From NCBI RefSeq assembly GCF_022701175.1, contig NZ_CP078088.1:1054001-1118000 (forward strand): a DNA stretch of 64,000 nt, read 5' to 3'. Under the pieces are notes generated by a model, which saw only the letters and a program-made list of their open reading frames with translations, did no database searches and was not told the origin of the DNA. Position numbers and translations under genes: made by a program. The stretch is from Allobaculum sp. Allo2 (GTDB taxonomy: Bacteria; Bacillota_I; Bacilli_A; Erysipelotrichales; Erysipelotrichaceae). Positions 54,241 through 64,000 of the stretch are shown here, piece after piece (positions within the stretch are counted from its first letter, which is position 1; each line of letters starts with the position of its first letter).

Positions 54241-55584
54241 TGAGCGAGACGAAAGTAACCGTCATCGGCGGCGGACTGGCCGGCTGTGAAGCCGCCTGGC
54301 AGCTTGCAAACCGTTCGATTGACGTCACGCTGTATGAAATGCGGCCGATTGCCTATCCGCCTGCATTCCATACAGACGGATTTGCGGAACTTGTCTGCTC
54401 CAATTCGCTGCGCTCCGATTCGCTCAACAACGCAGTCGGCGTAATGAAAGAAGAAATGCGCCGGCTCAATTCGCTGATTCTCAAGGCAGCCGACGAAAGC
54501 CGCGTGCCCGCCGGCTCTGCACTGGCCGTCGATCGCGAGCGTTTCTCGCAGATCGTGACCGAGACGATTGAAAATCATCCAAATATTACGGTTGCACGTC
54601 AGGAAGTCACCGAAATTCCGGAAGGACCGGTCATCATTGCAGCCGGCCCGCTCTGCTCGGACAAGCTGGCGGATCAGATTCTAGAGCTGACCGGCATCGA
54701 CAGCATGCATTTCTTTGATGCCGCCGCACCGATTGTCGAAAAAGATTCGATCGACTTTTCCAAGGCGTATTTCAAAAGCCGCTACGATCGCGGCGAAGCT
54801 TCCTATATTAACTGCGCGATGAATGCGGAAGAATATGACCGCTTTTATCACGCGCTGATCGAAGCGGAATGCGCGAAACTGCACGATTTTGAAAAAGATC
54901 CCAAAGTGTTCGAAGGCTGCATGCCGGTCGAAGAAATGGCACGAAGAGGCTATCAGACGCTGCTCTTTGGTCCGCTCAAGCCGGTCGGTCTCGAACGGGA
55001 AGGGAACGCCCTGTAGCGGTTGTTCAGCTCCGCCAGGACAACCTTTCGGGTTCTCTCTATAACATCGTCGGCTTCCAGACGCATCTTACCTGGCCCGAAC
55101 AGAGACGGGTGTTCCGGATGATCCCCGGTCTGGAAAACGCGGTCTTCAGCCGCTATGGCGTCATGCATCGAAACTCGTTTTTAAAGGCTCCGCTTCTGCT
55201 CGATGAGCAGTATCGCCTGAAAAGCCGCCCGGATGTGTTCTTTGCGGGACAGATCGCCGGTGTCGAAGGCTATGTGGAAAGCGCCGCGTCCGGACTGGTG
55301 GCCGGCATCGCAATGGCCAGACAGCTCAAAGGCGAAGAACCAGTTCTCTTTGGCCGCCAGACGGCTATCGGGTCACAGGCCTACTATATTTCCCATGCCG
55401 ATCCGAAGCATTTCCAGCCGATGAACGCCAACTTCGGCATCTTTGAACTGACCGAAAAGGTTAAGAAAAAGAGCGCAAGGAAAAGCTTGCTGCCAATGCG
55501 CTGGCTCGAATTGACGAAGTGGCCGCTCTGGTCAATGCGGATCAGCCCGCAAAGGAAAATGGATCGGCCGACGACTCAAAATAG
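54240..55584 (+). CDS. trmFO: Methylenetetrahydrofolate--tRNA (uracil-5-)-methyltransferase TrmFO
   Basis: About 448 residues after two bases are restored (AA at 55005-55006, A5 at 55466-55470). FAD/folate-dependent enzyme making m5U54 in tRNA. FAD site [16 protein letters not shown], catalytic-region cysteines in [10 protein letters not shown] and [11 protein letters not shown], and the [16 protein letters not shown] motif. Directly follows topA, the classic topA-gid-codV order. Ends at TAG 55582-55584, just before a 13-bp tandem repeat array. Confidence 0.95.
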
Positions 55585-55603
55585 AAACGGCCGAAAAAGA
55601 AAC

Positions 55604-55681
55604 AAGAACGAGAAGCAAGAATCAGACGTAAGAACCAGACGCAAGAACTAGAAGTAAGAACCAGAAATAAGAACATAAAAT
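55604..55681. repeat. Six-unit 13-bp tandem repeat between trmFO and xerC
   Basis: Six contiguous 13-base units starting at 55604, 55617, 55630, 55643, 55656 and 55669, all beginning AAGAA and most reading AAGAAYHAGAMGY. Examples: AAGAACGAGAAGC, AAGAATCAGACGT, AAGAACCAGACGC, AAGAACTAGAAGT. Purely purine-biased; the unit length is not a multiple of three and the array is outside the reading frames. It may vary in copy number. Confidence 0.85.
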
Positions 55682-55783
55682 TCCAATAGAAAAGGGGCGG
55701 CAGAAAATGGATACAGTCAAAAACAGAACGGAGGATTCCGTTTCGGCCGCACCTCTTCAGCCTACGGGTTTAGAAAATGAAAA

Positions 55784-56680
55784 ATGGATGAACGCATTCA
55801 GGCGTTCATCCGTTTTCAGTATTACGCCAACTCGCGCTCTGACGCATCGAGCCAGGCGTATTTGCACGATCTGGGTCAGTTTCAGGACTGGCTGAACCGG
55901 CATCACTTAAGCGACCTGCAGGCCGACCGGCTGGCCATTCTCGAATTTCTGGCGGATCTGCGCCAGAGTCCGCAAAACGAAATGCTTTCCAATTCGACAA
56001 TGTGCCGCAAGCTCAGCACGCTGCGCTCCTACTATCACTGGATGCTTGAAAGCGGCCGCATGGAGCAGGTACCTATTGAAGGCATTCACGGCTTCAAGAA
56101 AGAAAAGAGTCTTCCGGAATTTCTGTTTGTCGAAGAAGTCCGGGAATTTCTCAGCGGCTTTGATCTGTCCAATCCGCTTGAGTTTCGCGATCAGGTACTG
56201 TTTTCGCTGATGTACGCGTGCGGTCTTCGTGTGTCGGAAGCGTGTTCGCTGATGTGGGAGCAGATCCGTCTGGATCAGCGCGTACTGGTCATTGTCGGCA
56301 AGGGAAAGAAGGAGCGTGTGGTTCCCATTGCCAAATGGCTCATACCGCTGCTTTTGAAATATCGAGCGCAGTCTGCGGGGAAGGGACTTCTGTTTTATAA
56401 CAAGAACGGAAAGCCGCTGACGCCTCGCGGCGTGCAGTACCGTATGCAGAGCCACGCGGATCGCATCGGCATGAACATGAACGTTCATCCGCACATGCTT
56501 CGCCATTCGTTTGCCACCCATCTGCTCGACGGCGGGGCCAATCTGCGCGTCGTCCAGGAACTGCTTGGACACTCTTCACTGTCGACGACGCAGGTGTATA
56601 CGCACGTTTCCACAGAGAAACTGCAGAAAATCTGCGAGAAAGCTTTTGAAGACTTCATGGTCGACGAGAAGACGTCCTGA
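55784..56680 (+). CDS. xerC: Tyrosine recombinase XerC
   Basis: 298 residues with no internal break. N-terminal SAM-like core-binding domain and the catalytic domain with the full set: Arg149 (ACGLRVSEA), Lys in GKGKKER (173-178), His237 and Arg240 (HPHMLRHSFATH), His263 (LLGHSS) and nucleophile Tyr272 (QVYTHVS). Resolves chromosome dimers at dif together with XerD. The ATG at 55784 has no ribosome site; an ATG at 55707 with AAGGGG upstream would be in frame if the A run at 55780-55784 is one A short, giving a 26-residue extension. Position after topA-trmFO matches codV of Bacillus. Confidence 0.92.
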   Translation: MDERIQAFIRFQYYANSRSDASSQAYLHDLGQFQDWLNRHHLSDLQADRLAILEFLADLRQSPQNEMLSNSTMCRKLSTLRSYYHWMLESGRMEQVPIEGIHGFKKEKSLPEFLFVEEVREFLSGFDLSNPLEFRDQVLFSLMYACGLRVSEACSLMWEQIRLDQRVLVIVGKGKKERVVPIAKWLIPLLLKYRAQSAGKGLLFYNKNGKPLTPRGVQYRMQSHADRIGMNMNVHPHMLRHSFATHLLDGGANLRVVQELLGHSSLSTTQVYTHVSTEKLQKICEKAFEDFMVDEKTS

Positions 56681-56922
56681 TTTTTCACGTTCTGTCTTCG
56701 TACAAAATTTTGTCTTCGTACGAATTTCTTTCTTAGTACTTCAGGACTTCAGGCTTCCGTAATGACTGTATTCGGCTTTGCGGAAGCTTTTTGTTTTCTG
56801 GAGAAAACAGAAGTTTTTCGTCGAAAAAAGGAATTCGGACTGGACTCCAGCTGCAGCACGCCGGTGAAATCCGGCTTTCGCGCTTTACGTATGAACTTTT
56901 CGGACGGTAAGTGTCTCAATCC

Positions 56923-56951
56923 TTGAGATCTGAAAAGGGCTTTGCTATAAT
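56923..56951 (+). promoter_or_regulatory. Promoter of rpsB-tsf
   Basis: -35 TTGAGA (56923-56928), ideal 17-base spacer, -10 TATAAT (56946-56951). The preceding 56681-56922 holds no recognised feature. Confidence 0.85.
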
Positions 56952-56957
56952 GCTCAT

Positions 56958-57065
56958 TGCGGTTTTAACCGCGGATTACATTACACACACCCTGAATTCG
57001 GATGCCCGTGCATGGAAATGTTGCATCCCTTTGAAAGGGTGGAGGACTAACGGAAAGGACAAACT
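56958..57065 (+). promoter_or_regulatory. 5' leader of rpsB with hairpins
   Basis: About 108 bases of untranslated leader. GCGGTTTTAACCGC is a perfect small hairpin at the start; GGATGC...GCATCC and CCCTTTGAAAGGG form two more before the ATG. Ribosomal protein leaders often bind their own protein; autoregulation by S2 is only inferred. Confidence 0.45.
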
Positions 57066-58031
57066 ATGTCAAACATTGTATCCATGAAGAAGATGCTGGA
57101 GAGCGGTGTTCACTTCGGACACCAGACCCGCAAATGGAACCCAAAAATGAAACCGTATATCTATACGTCCAGAAACGGGCTCTACATCATCGACCTCAAC
57201 AAAACTCTTGAACAGGTAGAAAATGCCTACAACGAACTGAAAGCCATCTCCGAACGCGGAGGAAAAGTTCTCTTTGTTTCCACAAAGAAACAGGCTGCTG
57301 AAATCATCGAAGAACAGGCTCTTCGCTCTGGTTCCTTCTATGTAAACAAACGCTGGCTGGGCGGTCTGCTCACCAATTTCCGCACCATCCAGAAACGTAT
57401 CAAACGTCTGGTTGAAATCGAAGAAATGGAAGCCAGCGGAAAACTCGAAGTTTACACGAAGAAAGAACAGGCTCAGATCCTGAAAGAAAAAGCGAAACTC
57501 GAATCTTCCCTTGGCGGTATCAAGGAAATGAAAAACTTCCGGATGCCATCGTTATCGTTGACCCGAAGGAAGAACACATCGCTGTACTCGAAGCTAAAAA
57601 CTGGGTATCCCTGTATTCGCTCTGCTCGACACCAACTGCGATCCAGAAGATGCAGATTTCCCAATCGCTTCCAACGACGATGCAATTCGCTCCATTAAAC
57701 TGCTCACAACCATTCTTGCAGACGCTATCGTAGACGCAAAAGGCGGCCTGCTTGAAATCGCATACCTCGACAATCCTGAAGAAGATGTCAACATGGAAGA
57801 CGTTGTCCGCAATGTTGAAGCTCAGATTGCTGAAAACGAAAGACGCCGTAAAGCCCGTATTGAAGAGCGTCGTAAAAGAAATATGGAACGCCGCAATGCT
57901 GGCAAGCGTCCTTACGGCAACCGTCCGGGCTACAGAGGTTCAAGAGACGGCCAGGGCCCAAGAGGACCAAGACCAGAAGCTAAAGCTGAAGCAAAAACAG
58001 AAGAAAAACTGCTGAAAATACAGCCGCTTAG
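57066..58031 (+). CDS. rpsB: Ribosomal protein uS2 with long charged tail
   Basis: About 322 residues after three As are restored (A5 runs at 57531-57535, 57596-57600 and 58004-58008). The S2 core is standard: [50 protein letters not shown] and [11 protein letters not shown]. The family is usually about 240-260 residues; here about 65 more residues form a basic, Gly/Arg-rich tail ([33 protein letters not shown]) and then an acidic end. Operon with tsf, which starts 23 bases later. Confidence 0.95.
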
Positions 58032-58054
58032 TCGGACAGAAAGAGGACTGAACT

Positions 58055-58946
58055 ATGGCTATTACTGCTAAACAGGTAAAAGAACTCCGCGAAAAAACCG
58101 GCGCGGGCATGATGGACTGCAAAAAGCCCTGACTGAAACCGACGGTGATATGGAAAAAGCCATTGACTGGCTGCGTGAGAACGGTATTGCAAAAGCACAA
58201 AGAAAGCTGGCCGCGTTGCTGCTGAAGGTCTGACCCGCGTAGCAACAGACGGAAATACCGCGGTCATCTTTGAAGTAAACTCCGAAACTGACTTCGTTTC
58301 CAAAAACGATCAGTTCCTCGAACTGCTCAACACCATCCAGGGTGTTCTGCTCGAAAAGAAACCGGCTACTGTAGAAGAAGCCCTCGAGATCGTTACGCCT
58401 TCCGGCACCATCAACGACCTGATCGTTTCCGCTACAGCAACCATCGGTGAAAAAATCACTCTGCGTCGTCTCGTTATCGTTGAGAAGACAGACGATCAGA
58501 TCTTCGGCGCTTACATGCACAACAAAGGCGCTATCTCCGCTCTTGCAGTAATGAGCGGCGGAAGCGAAGAAGTAGCGAAGAACATCGCTATGCAGATTGC
58601 TTCCATGCGTCCAAGCTACATCAGCCAGGCTGACGTACCAGCTGACGTACTCGCTCACGAAGAAGAAGTTCAGAGAAAGATCATCGCAGAAGATCCGAAA
58701 CTGCAGGGCAAACCTGAAAAGATGATTGCCGGCATCCTCAAAGGAAAAGTCAGCAAGCACTTCCAGGATGAATGCCTCCTCGATCAGGAATTCTTCCTCG
58801 ACTCCAAGAAGAAAGTTAACCAGTATCTCAAAGAGAATGGTGCTTCCGTTGCTGAATTCATCCGCTTCCAGGTTGGTGAAGGCATCGAAAAGAAAGAAGA
58901 AGATTTCGCTGCTGAAGTTGCTGCCCAGATGGCAGCTGCGAAGTAG
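58055..58946 (+). CDS. tsf: Elongation factor Ts
   Basis: About 297 residues after two As are restored (A5 at 58121-58125, AAA at 58199-58201). Nucleotide exchange factor for EF-Tu. N-terminal UBA-like start [24 protein letters not shown], the invariant TDFVSKND, and a C-terminal dimerisation part ending [18 protein letters not shown] precedes the ATG. In many Bacillota pyrH follows; here a terminator and a GtrA gene follow instead. Confidence 0.96.
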
Positions 58947-58984
58947 TCGATCGCTTCCAGTTTCAAATCTATCCTGAATCAAAA

Positions 58985-59006
58985 GAACCCGCGCAAGCGG
59001 GTTTTC
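58985..59006 (+). terminator. Terminator of rpsB-tsf
   Basis: AACCCGC-GCAA-GCGGGTT then TTCTTT. The stretch 59007-59324 shows no further feature besides the gtrA ribosome site. Confidence 0.85.
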
Positions 59007-59324
59007 TTTGAAACGAAGGATTTCTCTGGTGAAAAAGAAAATCGCCAATCTTCCATAAATCTTTTAAAATGTTCACATTTTGCGGACGCAAAATGGATAG
59101 ATGTAAATCATATTTCAAAAGACGGCGGAATCGAAACGGTTTCTGCCTGTCTTTCTAGACAGAACGGACATTTTGAACAGGAGCCGATCGCATGCAATTT
59201 CTTGCATTTCGTGCGCCGGCCTGATAAAAATGTTTAGTCTTATTAACTTGAAAGCAATATACGTGTTTGATCCTTACAGGATGTTCAAATTCGTTAAGCC
59301 ATAGAACAAACACGGGAGGAACGT

Positions 59325-59741
59325 ATGATCGACAAGATAAAGGCTCTGCTGATTAAATATAAAGAACTCATTCGCTATGCGTTCTGGGGCGTATTTGCGA
59401 CCGCGACCAATATTCTCGTCTACCATATCAGCTACGATCAGATGCACATTTCCAATACCGCCAGTAACATTCTTGCCTGGATTGCGGCGGTTCTGGTGGC
59501 GTACATCACGAACAAGCTGTTCGTCTTCAATTCCCGTCATCAGGGATGGAAGCGGGATATCCGTGAATTCGTTTCCTTTGCGGGATTTCGCTTCGTTTCC
59601 GAAATTTTCGATTTGGCGATCATGTATTTCGCGGTCGATATGATGAACTGGCCGGCACTGTTCTGGAAAGTCATCGCCAATATCATCATCATCGCCCTCA
59701 ACTACTTTTTCTCCAAAACCATTATTTTCAAGAAGAGCTAG
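59325..59741 (+). CDS. GtrA-like membrane protein
   Basis: Intact, 138 residues, four membrane helices. GtrA family pattern: ELIRYAFWGVFATATNILVY, an NILAWIAAVLVAYITNKLFVF second region and the end NYFFSKTIIFKK. GtrA-like proteins are thought to flip polyprenyl-linked sugars or assist glycosylation of surface polymers. GGGAGG lies before the ATG. No glycosyltransferase is adjacent; partner genes may lie elsewhere. Confidence 0.88.
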   Translation: MIDKIKALLIKYKELIRYAFWGVFATATNILVYHISYDQMHISNTASNILAWIAAVLVAYITNKLFVFNSRHQGWKRDIREFVSFAGFRFVSEIFDLAIMYFAVDMMNWPALFWKVIANIIIIALNYFFSKTIIFKKS

Positions 59742-59747
59742 ATTTCT

Positions 59748-59770
59748 GGATGCCTCAGGGCATCCTTTTT
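59748..59770 (+). terminator. Terminator of the GtrA gene
   Basis: GGATGC-CTCA-GGGCATCC followed by TTTTT. Confidence 0.85.
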
Positions 59771-59967
59771 ATCCCCTTCAGAAGGAAAGTACGCAGAACT
59801 GCGGCATAAAGAAACACAATACGAAGAAGCCTGGTCAGAACATGCGCTGTCTGAAGGACCGCCAGAACTCGTAAAGACAAGTGGGCCCATACGATCGATT
59901 CCCTTGGACCAAACGTTTGAAATGGAAAATCGGTTAATGCACAGCGCGGACAATTACCGGCACTTTG

Positions 59968-59996
59968 TTGATTTCTCAGGGGTGCAACGCTACATA
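59968..59996 (+). promoter_or_regulatory. Possible promoter of the SIS gene
   Basis: -35 TTGATT (59968-59973), 17-base spacer, -10 TACATA (59991-59996). Confidence 0.4.
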
Positions 59997-60049
59997 TATA
60001 AGTAGAGCCCTTACATTTTTGAGCTTCGATTAAAGAGAGGTAATTGAAA

Positions 60050-60789
60050 ATGAAAAACGCAAAGCGGTTTTTGAGGTTTGCCAGCAGCAGATGGCAAAAT
60101 CTCTGGAGCAGGAAGAGGCGATCGATCAGGCTGCAGAAATGATTGCTGAATCCATGGCCGACGGCGGCGTGCTCCACGTGTTTGGCGGCGGTCATTCCCA
60201 GATGTTTGGCGAAGAGCTGTGCTACCGCACCGGCTGTCTGGTTCCGGTCAATGCTATTCTGGTTCCGCAGTATGCCATCTATCCCGATATTCGTCTATGC
60301 CAGATTATGGAACGTCTGGAAAACACGGCGGATAAATGTCTGGAAGGCTTTGTGACCAAGCCTCAGGACATCATGCTCATCGTATCCATTTCCGGACGCA
60401 ACCCGGCAGGAATCGATATGGCGATTGCTGCGCATAAGAAAGGCATGAAAGTCATCGCCCTGACGTCTCTGGACTATACGAACAAATACGCTTCCCGCCA
60501 CTCCTCCGGCCTGAAACTGAAAGATGTCAGCGATCTCGTTCTGGATGCCTGCGGCATTGAAGGCGATGCCGTTCTGGAAGACGAGCGTCTGCCCGAAGGC
60601 GTACGTTTTGCTTCGCCCTCGACCATTGTCGGCATGCACCTTCTGATCGGTATCATGGCGGAAGTCGTTGACCGTCTGCTCGATCGCGGCGTGGATCCGG
60701 AAATCTGGGTATCCGGCAATGTGGATCATGGCGACGAATGGAACAGCAAGTATCTCGAGAAATATCGCGGACGCATCGATATTCTCTAA
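60050..60789 (+). CDS. SIS domain protein, UPF0309 type sugar isomerase-like
   Basis: About 246 residues after one A is restored near 60060-60063 (MKNAKAVFEVCQQQMAKSL). Single SIS (sugar isomerase) fold: GGGVLHVFGGGHSQMFGEEL start, VSISGRNPAGIDMAIAAHKKGMKVIALTS as the phosphosugar-binding loop, and SPSTIVGMHLLIGI. Proteins of the UPF0309 group probably handle amino sugar phosphates; the substrate is not established. AGAGAGG precedes the ATG. Monocistronic, with a terminator at 60911. Confidence 0.82.
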
Positions 60790-60910
60790 AACACCGTATT
60801 TCAGAATATCGACCTGAAAGTCTTAAGGTTTTGAGGATCGACGAAATCCGGTTGCCCCCGGCTTCTGGCTGTCCTTCAAACGGATCATTCCATAGACTTC
60901 AAGATTTCTG

Positions 60911-60950
60911 ACGCAGAGCCCCTATTTAACCGGGGCTCTGCGTCTTTTCT
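60911..60950 (+). terminator. Terminator of the SIS gene
   Basis: ACGCAGAGCCCC / CGGGGCTCTGCGT hairpin followed by CTTTTCT. Confidence 0.8.
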
Positions 60951-61102
60951 GTATCGGAAAAGGAAGCGGAAGAGGTGTGGAAAAGGGAGCGGCCGGCTTG
61001 TTTTCCAGAATGGAAAACGGGCGGATCGAACCGAACAACGCCCGCAAAAATGACGCAGGAAAAAGGGAAGAATCGTTGTGAAATCGTACAAAACTGTCAT
61101 AA

Positions 61103-62671
61103 ATGCGAAGAATTATGGAAAGAAAACACCTGAACGGATTGACAGGAAGCGATTACAAAAATGTACGGGCTTACATTAATGCGAGGATGAAGACCGGCTT
61201 TACAGATTGTGGTAAATTCTTCCTTATGAGAAAAAGGATCAGTCAAATTCAGGAAAGTGACGGCCAATGGCCGAGGCCGATGGCCCTTACAAACGCTTTC
61301 CTTCACATAAAAAATAAGAGTACAGATGACGTACAGGCTTCCTCTTCCATGGATGAGTGGATCATGATCGCGGGATCCGGTCTTCTTTTCCTGCCCTTTG
61401 AATACGCGACGGCAATACTGGCCGTTGTCGTTCTGATCGCGGCGTGTAAAGGAAAACTGATATCCTCAATTGCAAGACAGCCTGGCGCTTTCTGGATTTA
61501 TACGTTCGCATCCCTTCAGATGCTTTCCTCGCTGGCCAGCGGAAACGGCATGGGCGTTCTCAATTCCGCGGGAACGTTTATCATCGCCATGAGCGTGGCG
61601 CTGATCTGCCCGATACTCAATCCGAGGACGCTGAAAATCGGCATGCAGGCGACCGGCGTTCTTTCGTGCCTGGCTGCGCTTGGCGGTTTCGCGGAGTTCA
61701 GCCATCTCGTGGGCATCCATCAGATGAGTCTGCTGGACGGCCTCATGCAGATGCCGGAATTCGCGCGTATTCGCCTGACGTTTTATAACCCGAACCTGTA
61801 TGCGGCTATGGCCGTTTTCTTCCTGGCGATCTGTCTGTATCTGTTTCTGGATACGAAAAAAGCCGAAGGCAAGCTGTTCTGGGCAGGTGCCTCCATCCTG
61901 AACTTATGTGCCCTGTATCTGACGGGCAGCCGCATGGCGCTCGCTCCGGCCGTACTCTTCGTTCCGGTTTACCTGTTCTTTAAAAAGAGTAAAAAGCCGT
62001 TCTGGATCAGCATCGTTCTGCTAGGCGTTCTCGGCGTTCTGGTTCTTCTCTTCCCGCATCTGATTCCGCGGCTTGGCGAGATGAAATCCGTCGATGCCCG
62101 CATCGGAATCTGGCAGGGCGCGATCGAAGGCATTTCGCAGAACTGGCTTTTTGGCGGCGGTCCGCAGTATTACGACATGATCTGGCGCCAGCTGATGACA
62201 CCGCCCGCGCCGCACGCCCATAATCTGATCCTCGATCTTCTTCTCAATTCCGGACTGGTCGGCACGCTCGTTATCTGCGTCTATGCCAGCAATGTGTTCA
62301 AGGCTGCCTGGGATATGAAAGGCAACGCCGATCTTCCGTATTATCGTCCGCTCGTTCTCTGCCTCACTGGCGCTGTCCTGATTGAAGGCCTTGCGGACTG
62401 CACTGTTAACTTTCCGGCACCAGCTCTCGTTCTGCTTACTGTTATGAGTCTGCCGGTTTACCAGAGTCAGGAACAGAGCGCACCGGCCTTTACCGCCGTA
62501 TCCGTTCCTGTCCGTCCGGTCTATACCGCTCCGATTTCCGCTTCCGCCAGCCGCTACACCTACAGCAAGATGCTTCCTGCTGTCTCGCAGCCGGTGCAGG
62601 CGGTCAGTCCTTCCAGCCCGGTCAAACCGTATCCATATTCGTCCATACGAACCGGGCCGCCGGGATCCTGA
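61103..62671 (+). CDS. O-antigen ligase/polymerase-like membrane protein
   Basis: 522 residues from the first ATG, no frame break. About eleven membrane helices and the Wzy_C/O-antigen ligase signature: FYNPNLYAAMAVFFLA, a large extracellular loop GIWQGAIEGISQNWLFGGGPQYY with HAHNLILDLLLNSGLVG. These enzymes polymerise or ligate lipid-linked oligosaccharides; in a Gram-positive a capsule or teichoic glycan is the likely product. The N-terminal 60 residues are not hydrophobic and poorly supported; the true start may lie downstream. The tail after the last helix is Ser/Pro/Tyr-rich. Confidence 0.78.
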   Translation: MRRIMERKHLNGLTGSDYKNVRAYINARMKTGFTDCGKFFLMRKRISQIQESDGQWPRPMALTNAFLHIKNKSTDDVQASSSMDEWIMIAGSGLLFLPFEYATAILAVVVLIAACKGKLISSIARQPGAFWIYTFASLQMLSSLASGNGMGVLNSAGTFIIAMSVALICPILNPRTLKIGMQATGVLSCLAALGGFAEFSHLVGIHQMSLLDGLMQMPEFARIRLTFYNPNLYAAMAVFFLAICLYLFLDTKKAEGKLFWAGASILNLCALYLTGSRMALAPAVLFVPVYLFFKKSKKPFWISIVLLGVLGVLVLLFPHLIPRLGEMKSVDARIGIWQGAIEGISQNWLFGGGPQYYDMIWRQLMTPPAPHAHNLILDLLLNSGLVGTLVICVYASNVFKAAWDMKGNADLPYYRPLVLCLTGAVLIEGLADCTVNFPAPALVLLTVMSLPVYQSQEQSAPAFTAVSVPVRPVYTAPISASASRYTYSKMLPAVSQPVQAVSPSSPVKPYPYSSIRTGPPGS

Positions 62672-62736
62672 CATAGATAACCTGGATGGAGAAAACCGGA
62701 CAGACAAATATTTACTGATCCTGAATCCTTTACGTT

Positions 62737-62766
62737 TCCAGCCGCTTTTAAAGGGCTGGATTTTTG
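62737..62766 (+). terminator. Terminator of the ligase-like gene
   Basis: TCCAGCC-GCTTTTAAAG-GGCTGGA followed by TTTTT. Confidence 0.85.
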
Positions 62767-63010
62767 TCTGGAAAGACAGCAGCCCCTAGCTCTACTGGTG
62801 CTGTTAAGGACCGCGAATTCCCCGGTTCGATAGGCTGGAAACGGGGAGGGATTTTCCGAAAGACAAAACGAAAAAATTTGCCCAAGGCTGGAATTTACTA
62901 TTTCAATTTTCTAATTCCGGCTTACGAGAATAAAATGCTTGACCAGAAGGGAGATCTCTGATTAAATAAGAAAGCTGTTTGCGCAAGGAAACAGCGCTTG
63001 AAATCAACTC

Positions 63011-63071
63011 GTGAAAATATTTTAAAAATTCACAAATAATGCTTGCATCGCTTCGATGCCCGTGTTATTAT
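63011..63071 (+). promoter_or_regulatory. rRNA promoter P1 with UP-like element
   Basis: -35 TTGCAT (63043-63048), 17-base spacer, -10 TATTAT (63066-63071). An A/T-rich element with TTAAAAATTCACAAATA lies directly upstream and is repeated before P2. Confidence 0.75.
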
Positions 63072-63142
63072 AGTTGAGCGCTGAGGTGAATTGCTTCTCT
63101 CAGTCGTCAAATCACCTTTAGATATCGAAGAAAACAGCTTAA

Positions 63143-63203
63143 GTGAAAATCATGAAAAAATTCACAAATAGTTGTTGACAGAGATTTCTGCAGATGATAT
63201 GAT
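63143..63203 (+). promoter_or_regulatory. rRNA promoter P2 with UP-like element
   Basis: Perfect -35 TTGACA (63175-63180), 17-base spacer, -10 TATGAT (63198-63203), again preceded by AAAAAATTCACAAATA. Confidence 0.85.
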
Positions 63204-63243
63204 AAACAAGCCTTGTGAGAGACATTGATCTTCTCACAAACAG

Positions 63244-63262
63244 ATGGCTCTTTGAAAACTTT
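63244..63262 (+). promoter_or_regulatory. boxA-like antitermination site in the rRNA leader
   Basis: TGGCTCTTTGAAAACTTT resembles boxA (TGCTCTTTAACA) and is located 40 bases after P2, as usual in Bacillota rrn leaders. Confidence 0.6.
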
Positions 63263-63371
63263 ACAGACAGATCAAGAAATTCGAAATACACAACGTCGAT
63301 TCTTAAAATCACAATAAGTACTCGAACAATCATTTATTCACGAAACATAAACGCATAAGCGTTTGAGTCAA

Positions 63372-64000
<629 letters not shown>

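Overview
The window looks like a chromosomal segment of a low-GC-phylum (Bacillota) bacterium, most likely of the Erysipelotrichales/Erysipelotrichaceae. Evidence: strong AAAGGAG-type ribosome binding sites, T-box control of pheST, sortase-assembled pili, a 16S 5' part with Erysipelotrichia-like wording, and a ffh-rpsP-khpA-rimM-trmD-rplS-lepB-rbgA-rnhB-topA-trmFO-xerC-rpsB-tsf gene order that matches the Bacillota backbone. Base composition looks near 50% GC by eye, higher than many relatives. Secreted mucin/glycan-type glycosidase and pili suggest a host-associated (gut-type) lifestyle (inference).

Layout. 1-8.1 kb: gltX, two mechanosensitive channels (mscS, mscL), two hypothetical membrane proteins, an X-Pro aminopeptidase and a CpXC protein. 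8.17-10.67 kb: a complete IS66-type element with 26-bp inverted repeats and an 8-bp target duplication, sitting between two convergent terminators. 10.8-12.5 kb: an aminotransferase and tRNA-Trp. 13.4-18.1 kb: a pilus locus (minor pilin, major pilin, class C sortase) and a small unknown protein. 18.9-27 kb: two MATE exporters, a large YfhO-type membrane protein and an aldo/keto reductase. 27.5-33.1 kb: purA, a secreted GH20 glycosidase and a TrmH-type RNA methyltransferase. 33.5-37.3 kb: T-box, pheS, pheT. 37.6-40.7 kb: free-Met-sulfoxide reductase, an orphan ABC permease, a glycosyltransferase. 41-59 kb: the translation/secretion/DNA-topology backbone listed above, interrupted by an IS3-like remnant, a PBECR4-like protein, an M15 peptidase and a metallo-hydrolase. 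59.3-62.7 kb: GtrA-like, SIS and O-antigen-ligase-like genes. 63.0-64.0 kb: tandem rRNA promoters and the start of a 16S gene running off the window.

The most striking property is data-wide: more than thirty genes, including essential ones (gltX, pheS, pheT, ffh, trmD, topA, rpsB, tsf), are each interrupted by one or more frame changes, and the tRNA-Trp acceptor stem lacks one G. In almost every case adding a single base to a short homopolymer (very often A5 to A6) restores a full-length protein with a length divisible by three. This is best explained by homopolymer under-calling in the assembly, not by biology. I therefore give each such gene as one CDS across its full span and name the sites. 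Coordinates are of the sequence as given.

Candidate new biology is mostly regulatory or small: a six-unit 13-bp tandem repeat between trmFO and xerC, a perfect 20-bp palindrome overlapping the rpsP promoter, a structured leader before ffh, pilins with non-LPxTG sorting signals, and a BECR-nuclease-like gene lodged between ffh and rpsP. No CRISPR array, prophage or recognised defence island was seen.
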